DNA from: Tenggerimyces flavus
Lineage (GTDB): Bacteria; Actinomycetota; Actinomycetes; Propionibacteriales; Actinopolymorphaceae
Assembly (NCBI RefSeq): GCF_016907715.1
Contig: NZ_JAFBCM010000001.1
Coordinates: forward strand, 1,550,001-1,614,000
Direction of reading: 5' to 3'
Length of the DNA stretch: 64,000 nucleotides
Below, in pieces: positions 32,737 through 42,379 of this stretch; within the stretch, counting starts at the first letter, position 1, and every line of letters begins with the position of its first letter. The notes beneath the pieces are model-generated. The model ran no database searches. It had not been told where the DNA came from and saw nothing but the letters and a program-made list of their open reading frames with translations. Both the position numbers and the translations under genes were made by a program.

Positions 32737-34935
32737 TCAGCCTTGGCAGGGGTTGCCGGTCGGGTGGGTTGGGGTGCCGGTCACGCCGGCGTGGGCTTCG
32801 CCTAGGACGACGTCGCCGAGGAGGGAGCGGAGCTCGAGTGCTCGCTGGGTGACGCCGGTCGCGGTCGTCGTGGTGCCGTTCAGCTTCAACGTCCCCACCA
32901 GCAACGGGATGGTGACCGGACCCGAGCCGATCGGCACCGCCAGGCCGTTGACCTTGAGCGCGCCGATGCTCGAGCTGCCGGAGTACGCCGGCGCCAGGTT
33001 GCCGTCCGGTCGAGCTTGGCAGCGCGCGGAGGCCGTCGATGTGGTGGCGCCGACCTCGATCGTGAGCCCAATCGTGCTGATCCGGGTGGTTGCCAGCTGC
33101 GCGGTGGACGCGGCCGCGTCGCCGGGCGCGGGGCGGGTGCCGGCGAGCATGGGCGGGGTCTGGTCGGTCGTGGCCCGTGGAGCGGCGGCCTGGACGCGGA
33201 GCAAGCCGAGGTTGACGTTCAGCGCCACCGCCGACTTGGCGTCGACCTGGCACGGCGTACGTGCCGGGTTGGCGACCACCGGCCGCGACCCGAGCAGTGC
33301 CACGGCGCTCGCCGTACATGTGAGTCCACCGTCGCGGTCGTCGTCGCGGATCGTGCCGACGCCCGTGCCGTCGCCGAGCGTCGCACCGGTGGCGCCACTG
33401 AGCGAGACACTGAACGACTCGTCCAGCTCGTCGACGGTGTCGCCCTCGACCTGGACCGTCACCTGCTTGGCCGTCTCGCCCGCGGCGAACGTCAGCGAGC
33501 CGCCCAAGGCGGCATAGTCGGACGGCGCCGTCGCGGTGCCGTTCGCCGTCGCGAAGCGTACGGAGACCTCTCGGGTGCTCGCCCGATCGAGGCTGACGGG
33601 GAACGTCGCGGTCGTACGGCCCGAGCGACCCTCCGCCACCGCCACGTCACCGATGCTCAGCACCGGCGGTTGGACGGCGTGCGGCTCGGCGGCCGAGACG
33701 CTCGCGGCGAAGTTGGGGTCGCCCGCGTAGCGAGCCGTGAGGGTTCGGACACCGGCAGTCGAGGTCAGCGGGCAAGTGCCGCCACCGTCGACCAGCGACA
33801 CGATCGTGCACGACGCGGCCTCGTCGTCGGACACGACGACGGGTCCGGTCGGGATGCCGCGGCCTGGTGCCAGCGGCGTGACCGTGACCTGGACCGTGTA
33901 CGGCTCGTCCGGTGCGGACGGGTCCGGGTCGTCGGCGACGATCGACGTCGTGGTGGTCGCCCGATCGATGGTCTGGCTGACCGGGGTCGACGTGCTCGGG
34001 GCGTGCCCAGCGTCGCCGCCGTACGTAGCGGTCAACATGTGAGTGCCGACGGCGAGCGCGGACGTGACGAAGCGCGCGGTTCCGGTCGAGTCCAGCGTCG
34101 CCTCGCCCAGCGCTGTGGTGCCGTCGGTGAAGCGGACGGTCCCGGTCGCGGGTGGCCCGACGACGGCGGTCAGCTCGACCGCCTGGCCGTACGCCGCGGG
34201 GTGGGGCGCCGACGTCAGGCTGGTGGTCGTGGCCGCCGGGACGTAGAGCTCGACCCCGGTGTCGTCGTAGCGCAGCGAGTACGGCCCGGTCTCGGTGAAC
34301 GCGAAGGTCCCGGCGCGAGTGCCCGCGGTCACGATCCGATGGGTCGTGCCAGCCGGCGGATCGGACGAGGCAACGGTGGCAATGAGCCGGCCGCCACCGA
34401 TCCGTGCTTCACCGGCAACCGCCAGGCTGCTCGCTCCCGACGGCAGGTCGATGATCAACAACCCACCGGAGGAGGCGTCGTAGCTGCTCACGTCCGACGG
34501 ACCGCCGCGCACCACCACCTGTCCGTCGTTGCTCACGGCGCCGTCGATGCTCGCCTGGTCGAGGGTCAGGACGCCAGTCCGCTCCACCCGCACCCCGCTC
34601 TCAGTGACGGACAGTGCGCCACCGGGGTCGACCGTCAACAGTCCGGTGACCTGCACCGATGCCGCGAAAGCATCGGCTCCGGAGATCACCGGGGCATGGG
34701 GCTCGACGCGCTCGACCAGCACGGGGGTGAACGGGGCCGGGACCTGCCCGGCCTGCCAGTTCTCGGGGAGGAACCAGTCCCCGGAGACCGCGCCCGTCCA
34801 GACCGCGACCTCCTGGGCCGCCGCGTTCGGCGACCCCACCATCGTGGCCGGGATGAGGAGGGCGGCGCCGACGAGCAACCGCGGGCCGACAGGCAGCCTT
34901 CGAGCCGTGGTACGCGAGGACGATCGCCGGAACAT
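32737..34935 (-). CDS. Large secreted Ig-like/Calx-beta surface protein
   Basis: A 732-residue exported protein. An Ala/Leu-rich signal segment (RLLVGAALLIPATMVGS) is followed by an N-terminal beta region (VWTGAVSGDWFLPENWQ). A bacterial Ig-like repeat pair follows (about residues 235-420: SSLT-type strands such as VELTAVVGPPATGTVRFTDG and LTATYGGDAGHAPS). Next is a Calx-beta domain (about 425-535: VAVAEGRSGRTTATFPVSL, ATAPSDYAALGGSLTFAAGE). A C-terminal domain with paired cysteines closes it. No sorting signal or transmembrane helix ends it. Adhesion or matrix binding is plausible. The ATG follows AGGGAG. Confidence 0.75.
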   Translation of the reverse strand: MFRRSSSRTTARRLPVGPRLLVGAALLIPATMVGSPNAAAQEVAVWTGAVSGDWFLPENWQAGQVPAPFTPVLVERVEPHAPVISGADAFAASVQVTGLLTVDPGGALSVTESGVRVERTGVLTLDQASIDGAVSNDGQVVVRGGPSDVSSYDASSGGLLIIDLPSGASSLAVAGEARIGGGRLIATVASSDPPAGTTHRIVTAGTRAGTFAFTETGPYSLRYDDTGVELYVPAATTTSLTSAPHPAAYGQAVELTAVVGPPATGTVRFTDGTTALGEATLDSTGTARFVTSALAVGTHMLTATYGGDAGHAPSTSTPVSQTIDRATTTTSIVADDPDPSAPDEPYTVQVTVTPLAPGRGIPTGPVVVSDDEAASCTIVSLVDGGGTCPLTSTAGVRTLTARYAGDPNFAASVSAAEPHAVQPPVLSIGDVAVAEGRSGRTTATFPVSLDRASTREVSVRFATANGTATAPSDYAALGGSLTFAAGETAKQVTVQVEGDTVDELDESFSVSLSGATGATLGDGTGVGTIRDDDRDGGLTCTASAVALLGSRPVVANPARTPCQVDAKSAVALNVNLGLLRVQAAAPRATTDQTPPMLAGTRPAPGDAAASTAQLATTRISTIGLTIEVGATTSTASARCQARPDGNLAPAYSGSSSIGALKVNGLAVPIGSGPVTIPLLVGTLKLNGTTTTATGVTQRALELRSLLGDVVLGEAHAGVTGTPTHPTGNPCQG

Positions 34936-35045
34936 GTCGCGCTCCCTGTGAGGCTGGATGATTTGATCCGATCCTCACCGCGGACCTTCAGCTGGGCTTA
35001 AAGCGCGATTCGTCCTCCGGCGACCGGCCGGGGGAGACTGGGGGC

Positions 35046-35453
35046 GTGGATGGTTGGACCTGCCCCGATTGTGAGCGGACGTTTGCCCGGCGGCATCAGT
35101 CGCATGAGTGTTCGCCGGCCATGTCGTTGGAGGAGTACTTCTCCACGGGCGACGAGCGGGAGCGGGCGATCTTCGAGGCTGTGTACGCGCACGTGCGGAC
35201 GCTCGGGCCTGTTCAGGTCGAGCCGGTCTCCGTCGGCATCTTCATCAAGCGCAGCGGCAGCTATCTCGAGCTCAGGCCGAAGACGAAGTGGGTCGCGCTC
35301 TCGTTCGGGCTCGACCGCACCGTGACGGACGAGCGGATCGCGCGCAAGGTCGTTCCCGGCGGGACCCGGTGGCATTTCGTCAACCTGCGCGGCCCGGAGG
35401 ATGTCGACGACGTTGTCAAGGGATGGTTGACGGAGGCGTACCTCCTCAAGTGA
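35046..35453 (+). CDS. DUF5655-like protein with N-terminal zinc finger
   Basis: A 135-residue protein. The first 25 residues ([19 protein letters not shown]) look like a small zinc ribbon or C2H2-type finger. The rest ([42 protein letters not shown], ending in [13 protein letters not shown]) matches the DUF5655 pattern, a small domain related to restriction-endonuclease-associated folds. The function is unknown. GTG start after a G-rich tract. The 3' end overlaps the convergent trpB2 gene by eight bases. Confidence 0.7.
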   Translation: MDGWTCPDCERTFARRHQSHECSPAMSLEEYFSTGDERERAIFEAVYAHVRTLGPVQVEPVSVGIFIKRSGSYLELRPKTKWVALSFGLDRTVTDERIARKVVPGGTRWHFVNLRGPEDVDDVVKGWLTEAYLLK

Positions 35454-36804
35454 GCGAAGGCGCGTCCGGGAGTTTCGCCAACGCCGCTTCGACATCGGCG
35501 TCCGAGAAGGTCAGGTCAGTCAGCTCCCCAGCGGCGTACGCCGCGTAGGCAGCCATGTCGAAGTGCCCATGCCCCGACAGGTTGAACAGGATCACGCGCG
35601 AGTCACCAGCCTCGCGAGCCGCCGCGGCCTCCTCGAAGACCACCTGCAGCGCGTGCGCCGGCTCGGGTCCTGGCACGATCGCCTCGGTACGGGCGAACGC
35701 CACCGCGGCGGCGAAGGCGGCTGTCTGGGCAACCGTCCGCGGCTCCACGATCCCCGATTTCGCCAACGCACACAGGGAAGGCGCGTCCCCGTGGTACCGC
35801 AGCCCACCCGCGTGCACGGGCGGCGGGACGAAGTCGTGCCCCAGCGTGTACATCGGCAGCAGCGGCGTCAGTCCCACCGTGTCGCCGAAGTCGTACCCGT
35901 ACACCCCGCGCGACAACGTCGGGCAGGCCGCCGGCTCCGCCGCGAGGAAGCGGGTGCCGAGACCCTCCCGCAACGACTTCCGGATCAGCGGGTACGCGAT
36001 CCCCGCGAAGTTCGACCCACCGCCCACGCAGCCGATCACGACGTCCGGGTACTCACCCGCCAGCTCCAGCTGGGCCAGGGCCTCCGACCCGATCACGGTC
36101 TGGTGCAGGCACACGTGGTTGAGCACCGACCCGAGCGCGTAGTGCGTGTCGGGCGAGGACGCCGCGACCTCCACCGCCTCCGAGATCGCGATCCCCAACG
36201 ACCCCGAGACGTGCTCGGCCTGCGAGCGCCCCGCCGACGTCAACGCCGAGGGCGAACGGTGCACGGTCCCGCCCCAGGTCTCCATCATCGCCCGGCGGTA
36301 CGGCTTCTGGTCGTACGAGACACCGACCATGAACACCTCGCACTCCAGCCCGAACAGCTGGCACGCGATGGCCAACGACGAACCCCACTGCCCGGCGCCG
36401 GTCTCGGTGACGAGCTTCCGGATGCCTTCCTGCTTGTTGTAGTACGCCTGTGCCACCGTGGTGTTCGGCTTGTGCGAGCCGGCCGGGGACACACCCTCGT
36501 ACCTGAAGTAGATGTGCGCCGGAGTGTCCAGGAACCGCTCGAGGCGCCGCGCGCGGATCAGCGGCGTCGGCCGCCACAGCGCCAAGGCGTCGCGGACCTC
36601 GTCGGGGATCGGGATGTCCGGCTCCGTCGAGACCTCCTGCAGGATCAGTCCCATCGGGAACAGCGGCGCCAGGTCGTCCGGGCCGATCGGCTGCTTCGTA
36701 CCCGGGTGCAACGGCGGCGGTGGCGGCGACGGCAGGTCGGGCATCAGGTTGACCCACGTCTCCGGGATGCCCGACTCTGGCAGCAGGAACTTGGTCGTGG
36801 TCAC
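35446..36804 (-). CDS. trpB2: TrpB2-like tryptophan synthase beta chain
   Basis: A 452-residue fold type II PLP enzyme of the TrpB2 group. The PLP lysine is in [20 protein letters not shown]. The phosphate-binding glycine loop is [10 protein letters not shown], and [23 protein letters not shown] at the N-terminus is typical of TrpB2. It joins serine with indole to make tryptophan, often without TrpA. No other trp genes are nearby. The GTG at 36804 is preferred since the conserved sequence starts there. A longer start would overlap the divergent DUF3151 gene. Confidence 0.85.
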   Translation of the reverse strand: MTTTKFLLPESGIPETWVNLMPDLPSPPPPPLHPGTKQPIGPDDLAPLFPMGLILQEVSTEPDIPIPDEVRDALALWRPTPLIRARRLERFLDTPAHIYFRYEGVSPAGSHKPNTTVAQAYYNKQEGIRKLVTETGAGQWGSSLAIACQLFGLECEVFMVGVSYDQKPYRRAMMETWGGTVHRSPSALTSAGRSQAEHVSGSLGIAISEAVEVAASSPDTHYALGSVLNHVCLHQTVIGSEALAQLELAGEYPDVVIGCVGGGSNFAGIAYPLIRKSLREGLGTRFLAAEPAACPTLSRGVYGYDFGDTVGLTPLLPMYTLGHDFVPPPVHAGGLRYHGDAPSLCALAKSGIVEPRTVAQTAAFAAAVAFARTEAIVPGPEPAHALQVVFEEAAAAREAGDSRVILFNLSGHGHFDMAAYAAYAAGELTDLTFSDADVEAALAKLPDAPSLT

Positions 36805-36850
36805 GAGCCCATCCTGCCGACGTTTGGCGGAGCACGCGAGGATATGACCC

Positions 36851-37264
36851 ATGACGTCTGAGAACCTGCTCGGTGGTCCGCCCGAGACCAAGCTGCCGGA
36901 GAACGACGAGGCCCGCGCGCTGCTCGACGGCGGCAGCGACCCGGGCGACGTGGCCCGCGCCCACCCGACGTACTCCCTGGCCTGGGCCCTGCTCGCCGAA
37001 CGTGCCCTCGCCGACGGCAAGGACCTCGAGCCGTATGCGTACGCCCGCGTCGGCTACCACCGCGGCCTCGACTCGCTTCGGCGGAACGGGTGGAAGGGGC
37101 ACGGCCCGGTGCCGTGGGAGCACGAGCCCAACCGGGGCTTCCTCCGCGCCCTCGCCGCGCTGAGCAAGGCGGCCGGCCTGATCGGCGAGGCGGAGGAAGA
37201 GGAGCGTTGCCGTACGTTCCTCACCGACTCCAGCGCGACGGCTGGCAAGGAGCTCTTCGGCTGA
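36851..37264 (+). CDS. DUF3151 protein (actinobacterial conserved)
   Basis: A 137-residue protein of the DUF3151 family. Features include [13 protein letters not shown], the TPR-like helices [16 protein letters not shown] and [20 protein letters not shown], and [15 protein letters not shown]. It is widespread in actinobacteria near fba and purA, with no established function. The gene is divergent to trpB2 with 46 bases between. It is followed by a family-3 repeat, which probably ends its transcript. Confidence 0.85.
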   Translation: MTSENLLGGPPETKLPENDEARALLDGGSDPGDVARAHPTYSLAWALLAERALADGKDLEPYAYARVGYHRGLDSLRRNGWKGHGPVPWEHEPNRGFLRALAALSKAAGLIGEAEEEERCRTFLTDSSATAGKELFG

Positions 37265-37295
37265 GCCGTCCGGTTTGTCGGGAGGGGCGCCGGTG

Positions 37296-37378
37296 CCGCC
37301 TTACCTCGCGAGTGGGCGCTCTACGTGGCGTCCATCCCACGTAGAGCGGCGAATGATCATGCAAACATGATCATTGGC
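37296..37378. repeat. Family-3 compound repeat (two hairpins), copy at DUF3151 end
   Basis: The unit runs from CCGCCTTACCTCGCGAGTGG to GGC. Hairpin 1 pairs GCTCTACGTGG (37318-37328) with CCACGTAGAGC (37337-37347). Hairpin 2 pairs AATGATCATG (37352-37361) with CATGATCATT (37366-37375) around CAAA. It lies between convergent genes. Confidence 0.85.
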
Positions 37379-37391
37379 GGCCAGGCCGGCT

Positions 37392-38540
37392 CTAGTCGGG
37401 CGTCGAGCTCACGGCGCGGAGGTAGGCAGAGGCGGCTTCCCGGCTCCGGATCTCGACGGGCAGCACAACGTGCTGGACGCCGCGGTACGGATCGGCCGTG
37501 CCGATGCGGTCCGCGAGCATCCGCATCGCTCGCTGCCCCATGGCGTACGACGGAAGGGCGGCGGCGACCGCGCTGAGTGGCAGGATGTCGTACGGACCCG
37601 CGTCGTCCATGCTGGCCAGATCGACCTCGTCGGGGATCGCGACCCCGAGCTCGAGCAGGTCGATCGCGGCCTGGGCGAGCACGTACCCGTTGACACACAG
37701 CACGACGGTCGGCTTGTCGCCGCCCATGAGGCGCGACAGGATCGTCCGGCGGAGCTGTTTCGGATTCGGCCAGTAGGAGCGGAGGACGGTGAGTTCCGGT
37801 CGTACCGGCAAGCCGTGCTCGCGGAGGGCCTGGGCGTGTCCGGACAGCCGGTCGCCGACGCTCGTGCAGTGCGTCTCGCTCCACAGGGTCCCGATCCGTT
37901 CGTGGCCGCGCTCGATGAGGTGCTTGGTGAGCTCGTACCCGATCGCGAAGTTGTCGGCGAGGACCGCATCGGTGGGAAAGTCGGCGTGATAGCGGTCGAC
38001 GAAGACGATCGGCGTTCCCTGGCGCCGTAGGTCGTCGAGGAGCTCGAGGTTGGCCTGTCCCTCGACCGGGTAGAGCACGACGCCGGCCGCCCCGGTCTCG
38101 AGCGCCTGGCGCAGCGCGCTCGCCTCCCGTTCCGAAGAGGCGTCGGAGTCGGACAGCACCATGCGGTAGCCGAGCTCGGCGCAGACCGACTCGACGCCTC
38201 GCGCGAGCTGGGCGACGTGTGCGGCGAACAAGCCCTGGACGATGCAGGCGATCGTCGGCGCGGGTGCACGGCCGGACCGGTCGGACCGGTCGGTGGGATG
38301 GTGGGGCGTTTGTTCGGCGACGAACGTGCCCTTCCCACGGCGTCGGACCAGCAGGCCATCGGCGACCAGCTCGTTGAGGGCCCGGACCGCGGTGGTGGTG
38401 CTGACGCCATAGCGCTCGCACACCTGCCGCTGAGTGATGAACGGGACGTCCGCGGCGTACTCGCCGCGAGCGATCATGGCCCGGAGATCGTGCTTGATCC
38501 GGTCGTGCAGCGTGCCAGGCTCGTCCGCATCGGCCGACAT
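37392..38540 (-). CDS. GntR/LacI hybrid sugar-responsive regulator (AraR-like)
   Basis: A 382-residue regulator. An N-terminal GntR winged helix (about residues 10-75: ITQRQVCERYGVSTTTAVRAL, LVRRRGKGTFVAEQ) is fused to a LacI-type sugar-binding domain. The latter shows TIACIVQGLFAAHVAQLARGV, GVVLYPVEG, FVDRYHADFPTDAVLADN, and MDDAGPYDILPLSAVAAALPSY. This fusion occurs in AraR and related repressors. Two matching 12-bp sites lie directly upstream. It diverges from the glycosidase genes at 38777 and 40286 and probably represses them until the released sugar binds. Confidence 0.85.
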   Translation of the reverse strand: MSADADEPGTLHDRIKHDLRAMIARGEYAADVPFITQRQVCERYGVSTTTAVRALNELVADGLLVRRRGKGTFVAEQTPHHPTDRSDRSGRAPAPTIACIVQGLFAAHVAQLARGVESVCAELGYRMVLSDSDASSEREASALRQALETGAAGVVLYPVEGQANLELLDDLRRQGTPIVFVDRYHADFPTDAVLADNFAIGYELTKHLIERGHERIGTLWSETHCTSVGDRLSGHAQALREHGLPVRPELTVLRSYWPNPKQLRRTILSRLMGGDKPTVVLCVNGYVLAQAAIDLLELGVAIPDEVDLASMDDAGPYDILPLSAVAAALPSYAMGQRAMRMLADRIGTADPYRGVQHVVLPVEIRSREAASAYLRAVSSTPD

Positions 38541-38555
38541 GGCACCCTCCGTCTA

Positions 38556-38567
38556 TTAACGCGTTAA
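38556..38567. promoter_or_regulatory. Regulator operator, site 1
   Basis: TTAACGCGTTAA is a perfect 12-base palindrome 15 bases upstream of the GntR/LacI regulator start, in a good position for autorepression. Confidence 0.65.
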
Positions 38568-38601
38568 ATGATGGCCAGATCTTGCCTCGGTGATGAATCT
38601 A

Positions 38602-38613
38602 TTGACACGTTAA
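38602..38613. promoter_or_regulatory. Regulator operator, site 2
   Basis: TTGACACGTTAA matches site 1 at 10 of 12 positions and lies 46 bases from it. It overlaps a TTGACA -35-like hexamer that could drive the glycosidase genes to the right, so binding would block that promoter. Confidence 0.6.
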
Positions 38614-38776
38614 CATGCCGAAACTAGCGTGCAACACGTTCTCCCACGTCGGCCGGGCTGATCGCCGAGGCTGTGATCGCCGGGCCGTCCGCATCGCTCT
38701 TCTTCTTGGTCCACAGGCGGGTTCCGCACTGTGAGCCCGATGCTGCCCGCATAGGTCCTCGAGACGAGGTGCACAG

Positions 38777-40264
38777 ATGCATCGACGCAGTGGTTCCCTT
38801 CCGCCGCCCCCCGATCCTCCGTCCATGGGGAGACGTGCTCTCCTCGGCGGTGTCGGCGGCGTCCTCGCCACAGGTGCGTTCGCTCCGCCGGCAGCCGCTC
38901 TGGCGCCGTCCGAGGCGGAAAGCTCCGACAGGCATGCGGATTCCGGACCCGACAAGCGGCTCGTGGGAGCCGGAGTCCACTTCATCGCACAGCGCAAGGG
39001 ATTCATCGACTCCCAGCTCCGGCTGCTGCGCGACGCCGAAGCGAGAGCGATCCGCGACGAGGTCCACTGGGCACAGGTCGAGGTGGAGAAGGGGGTGCTC
39101 GCGGTCCCGGCGGAGAAGGACAGCTGGGTACGCCGAGCCGCCGCCGCGGGACTGGAGGTGCTGCTCATCCTCGACTACTCCAACCCGTTCTACGACAACT
39201 ACGACCGGCCGACCTCCGACGAGGCGATCGCGGCGTTCACGCGCTACGCGACGTTCCTGGCGAGGCACTTCAAGGGCGTCGTTCGGCGGTTCGAGATCTG
39301 GAACGAGTGGGACATCCGCATCGGCGGTGGCGGCATCTCGTCCGGCGGAACGCCCGAGGACTACATGCGGCTCGTGCGCTCGGTCTATCCGGCGCTCAAG
39401 GCCGTCGATCCGAAGATCACCGTCGCGGCCGGCGCGATGACGAACGCCGCGATGTTCAACGGGTTTCTCGATGCGACGCTCGCAAACGGGCTGCTCGACA
39501 ACTGCGACGTCGTGGCGATCCACCCGTACAACTGGGGCGACCTCCCGCTCGACCTGCGCCGCCCGGAGATCTGGGTCCAGTCGCGAATCGAACGCGTACA
39601 GGACAAGCTCCGCTCACACAACGCCGGGAACGACGTTCCGCTCTACATCACCGAGATGTCGTGGCCGACCCAGCTGGACGCACGGGGCATCGCGCCGGAC
39701 TGGGCGGCGGCGTACTGCGCGCGGAGCTACCTGATCGCGGCCACCCTTCCCTATATCAAGGGCTATTGGTGGTACGACCTCCAAGACGACGGCTGGAACT
39801 CGGCGAGCAACGAGCACAACTTCGGGCTGGTGCGAGCGGACGACACTCCCAAGCCGGCGTTCTACGCGTACGCCGGGATCTCGTCGCTGTTCGCCAACGG
39901 GCGCTACGAAGGGCAGCTCGCGACGGGTGATCCGGAGATCTGGGCGCTGCGGTTCGGCTCGCCGAGATCGCCCGACACGCTCGCGCTCTGGAACTCGTAC
40001 ATGGACGACGACTGGTCGGTCGTGCTGCGCGACACTCGCGGCAACGGAGCGGGGGAACTGCGCATCGAGCAGCTCGGCCACCCGGCCCGCAGATCTCGCT
40101 GGGGCCGCCGGGAGTGGTACTCCGGGACGCAGACTCAGCCCGTGATTCCGCACGAGCTCGAGATCACGCTGCGCAGGGCGCCAGTGCTGATCAGCGGAAA
40201 CCTCGACGGTGTGACGATCACACGCGTCACCAAGCGGGTGTTCCCCGAGTCGCAGCGTCCCTAA
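38777..40264 (+). CDS. Secreted glycoside hydrolase, GH39/GH5-like (clan A fold)
   Basis: A 495-residue exported enzyme. The N-terminus has MGRRALLGGVGGVLATGAFA, a twin-arginine-like signal. The barrel shows two candidate catalytic glutamates in clan GH-A positions: the acid/base in RRFEIWNEWDIR and the nucleophile in VPLYITEMSWPTQ. A WWYDLQDDG strand follows. A C-terminal beta domain (about residues 390-490) is present. The exact GH family cannot be settled by eye. It is separated by 21 bases from a second exported protein and lies divergent to a sugar-responsive repressor. Confidence 0.78.
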   Translation: MHRRSGSLPPPPDPPSMGRRALLGGVGGVLATGAFAPPAAALAPSEAESSDRHADSGPDKRLVGAGVHFIAQRKGFIDSQLRLLRDAEARAIRDEVHWAQVEVEKGVLAVPAEKDSWVRRAAAAGLEVLLILDYSNPFYDNYDRPTSDEAIAAFTRYATFLARHFKGVVRRFEIWNEWDIRIGGGGISSGGTPEDYMRLVRSVYPALKAVDPKITVAAGAMTNAAMFNGFLDATLANGLLDNCDVVAIHPYNWGDLPLDLRRPEIWVQSRIERVQDKLRSHNAGNDVPLYITEMSWPTQLDARGIAPDWAAAYCARSYLIAATLPYIKGYWWYDLQDDGWNSASNEHNFGLVRADDTPKPAFYAYAGISSLFANGRYEGQLATGDPEIWALRFGSPRSPDTLALWNSYMDDDWSVVLRDTRGNGAGELRIEQLGHPARRSRWGRREWYSGTQTQPVIPHELEITLRRAPVLISGNLDGVTITRVTKRVFPESQRP

Positions 40265-40285
40265 CAGGCCGATGGAGGGGTGACC

Positions 40286-42157
40286 ATGGCAGCACGGATC
40301 TTCAACAGGAGAACGGTCTTGGGCGGCATCGGAGGCGCCGCCCTGGTCAGCGCACTGCCGGCGACGGGTGCGTACGCCGCCGACACGGGACTCTGGCGGC
40401 TAGGCAACATCGGCGCCGGCGCGGGTTCGTCCAGCGAGTTCCGCGACTACGCCGCCGCGAACCCCGAGGTGGTCCCGGTGCCAGCAGACTGGGCGACCCG
40501 CACCGTCTGGAACGACGTGCTGTCGAAGGGCCTCAAGGCCAGCCTCAACCGGACCATGGACATCACGTACAGCCTCGGCTCGGTTCCGGCCAACGGGGTC
40601 AGGTTCGAGGTGAAGGTCATCAAGGCGGACCGGGCGATCCCTCAACTGGGGGTGTACTCCAACGGGACGATGGTCGGGATGATCCAGATCGCCGGACTCG
40701 ACGCGCCCGGCGTCACCATCCCCCACCAGTACGTCAAGACGTACCAGCTCTACATCCCCAAGGAGTTCCTGAAGACGGGTGGGAACGTGCTGCGGCTGGA
40801 GGCCGTGCGGTCGTTCCGCAGCTCCGCCACCGAGGACGCGCGGTGCTCCTGGGAGTGGGACCACCTTCGGATGATCGCGCTCGGGTCTCCGGCGCCCGAG
40901 CCCTGGCACGGTCGGTACACGCACCTGGGCACCGCGATCATGGAGGGGCACTTCGGCTACAACGCCAACGCCATCAGCGTTCTCCCCGACGTGCTCGAGT
41001 GGCTCGGCATCGCCCACAGCGGCAACGTCGTGCGCGCCGGGTTCTGGTCCGACGTCGAACCGGAGTGGACAGCACACGGTGCGGCGTACCTGAACGAGCT
41101 GAAGGCGCACACGATGCAGGTCGTGGCCAACCACCTCAACGCGCGGCAGTACGCCCCGGGTGGCACGCTCACCCAGGCTGGCAAGGACAAGCTCGACCAG
41201 TTCTGGGCGACCTATGGCGCCAACGTGCAGTTCTACGAGGTCGACAACGAACCCGGCATCTTCGGCAGTACGAAGGAGCAGGACCTCGCGGTCGGCGCGT
41301 ACGCCGCCGCGTCCGCGCCGAGCCATGTGCGGATCGTCGCTCCGGGCTGGGCGTACAAGGCCGGCACCTGGGAGGCGAACGCGTCCGAACGCCGCGAGGT
41401 CGAGGACCTCTGCGACCTGACCAACGGGCACAGCTACGGCCCGACCTACTCTTCGGCCAGCCCAGGGGGCTCGTTCGGGGAGACGCTGCTGACGTACGCG
41501 CCGATCACCGACGGGCTACCGAAGCAGATGCTCGTCACCGAGACAGGCACGACCGACGCGCACGTCGACAACGCCAACCTCGCGCACCCCGAGCCGAAGG
41601 CGGCGGCGTTCGACCGAATCATGCGTGCACACGTGGGATTCGTCGATCACATCCTGCAGCACGCCGCGTTCTTCCGCGACACCAACAACATCTATCAGCT
41701 GTTCGAGGTGCCGGCGGACTGGACTCAACCGGAGGACATCACCGGCCACCGGTTCGACGCGACGCAACAGACGCGGCTCGAGATCTTCCGCCGGCTCGCC
41801 GCCGCCTACGCGACGCACGGCGCGCCCCTGACGTACGTCTATCTGGGCTCGCCGGCGGCCAACCGGAAGGTCTACACGCGTGCCGTGAACACCGCGACGC
41901 TGCCCGGCCTGCCCGGCAACAACGCCAAGTCGAACAAGGTGTTGATCAATGTCGTCAACTTCGGGCACACCCAGGAGGCCGTAGCGGTCCGCGTCACCAT
42001 GCCGTCGTCCGGAACGTGGACCGGCCGTCGCTTCGGCCGCGGCAACGTGTGTGGGTCCGCCCAGGCGCCGGTCACTCTGACGGCCAGCCCGACCGTCGAC
42101 CTGAACCTCACGCTCGTCGCCGGTGAGGCGGTCCAATACATCCTCGGTCGAGCCTGA
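40286..42157 (+). CDS. Secreted glycosidase-like protein with N-terminal beta domain
   Basis: A 623-residue protein with a twin-arginine signal (FNRRTVLGGIGGAALVSALP). The N-terminal 200 residues form a carbohydrate-binding-like beta domain (LWRLGNIGAGAGSSSEFRDY, FLKTGGNVLRLEAVR), reminiscent of rhamnogalacturonan-lyase accessory domains. A barrel-like region follows. Candidate acidic catalytic residues are in QFYEVDNEPGIFG and MLVTETGTTDAH, in the order expected for a clan A hydrolase. GGAGGGG five bases before the ATG at 40286 supports this start. The substrate is unknown. It acts with the preceding hydrolase. Confidence 0.65.
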   Translation: MAARIFNRRTVLGGIGGAALVSALPATGAYAADTGLWRLGNIGAGAGSSSEFRDYAAANPEVVPVPADWATRTVWNDVLSKGLKASLNRTMDITYSLGSVPANGVRFEVKVIKADRAIPQLGVYSNGTMVGMIQIAGLDAPGVTIPHQYVKTYQLYIPKEFLKTGGNVLRLEAVRSFRSSATEDARCSWEWDHLRMIALGSPAPEPWHGRYTHLGTAIMEGHFGYNANAISVLPDVLEWLGIAHSGNVVRAGFWSDVEPEWTAHGAAYLNELKAHTMQVVANHLNARQYAPGGTLTQAGKDKLDQFWATYGANVQFYEVDNEPGIFGSTKEQDLAVGAYAAASAPSHVRIVAPGWAYKAGTWEANASERREVEDLCDLTNGHSYGPTYSSASPGGSFGETLLTYAPITDGLPKQMLVTETGTTDAHVDNANLAHPEPKAAAFDRIMRAHVGFVDHILQHAAFFRDTNNIYQLFEVPADWTQPEDITGHRFDATQQTRLEIFRRLAAAYATHGAPLTYVYLGSPAANRKVYTRAVNTATLPGLPGNNAKSNKVLINVVNFGHTQEAVAVRVTMPSSGTWTGRRFGRGNVCGSAQAPVTLTASPTVDLNLTLVAGEAVQYILGRA

Positions 42158-42181
42158 ACGCCTGCCACACAAGGAGAATCC

Positions 42182-42322
42182 ATGGCAGCGAGCTCGGTGA
42201 GCAGGAGGGTGGCACGGTCGACCTGTACTGCCGGTTGGCGCTGGCGTACGCCGTCGCTTTACCTGGCGAGTGGATACCTTACTCGGCGTACATCCCATGT
42301 AGAGCGGCGAATGATCATGTAA
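42182..42322 (+). pseudogene. Truncated gene start running into a family-3 repeat
   Basis: A strong Shine-Dalgarno (AAGGAGAA) and ATG open a frame beginning MAASSVSRRVARST. After about 23 codons it enters the family-3 repeat and stops at TAA within the hairpin loop (46 codons). The signals suggest a third gene of the glycosidase operon whose body has been lost, leaving only its 5' end. It could alternatively be a chance micro-ORF. Confidence 0.4.
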
Positions 42323-42338
42323 ACATGATCATTCGCCG
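42251..42338. repeat. Family-3 compound repeat, copy at glycosidase/SBP junction
   Basis: Hairpin 2 has perfect 15-base arms CGGCGAATGATCATG (42305-42319) and its complement (42324-42338) around TAAA. Hairpin 1 (from TTACCTGGCGAGTGG) is degenerate here. It lies between convergent genes. Confidence 0.85.
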
Positions 42339-42379
42339 CGGCTCGGGAGCGATCGAGGCCCGGGAGCGGGTGCGCCGGT

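Noticed and set aside
33016-35001. 661-codon open frame on the plus strand
   Set aside because: Antisense to the secreted Ig/Calx-beta protein, which has a signal peptide and recognisable domains.
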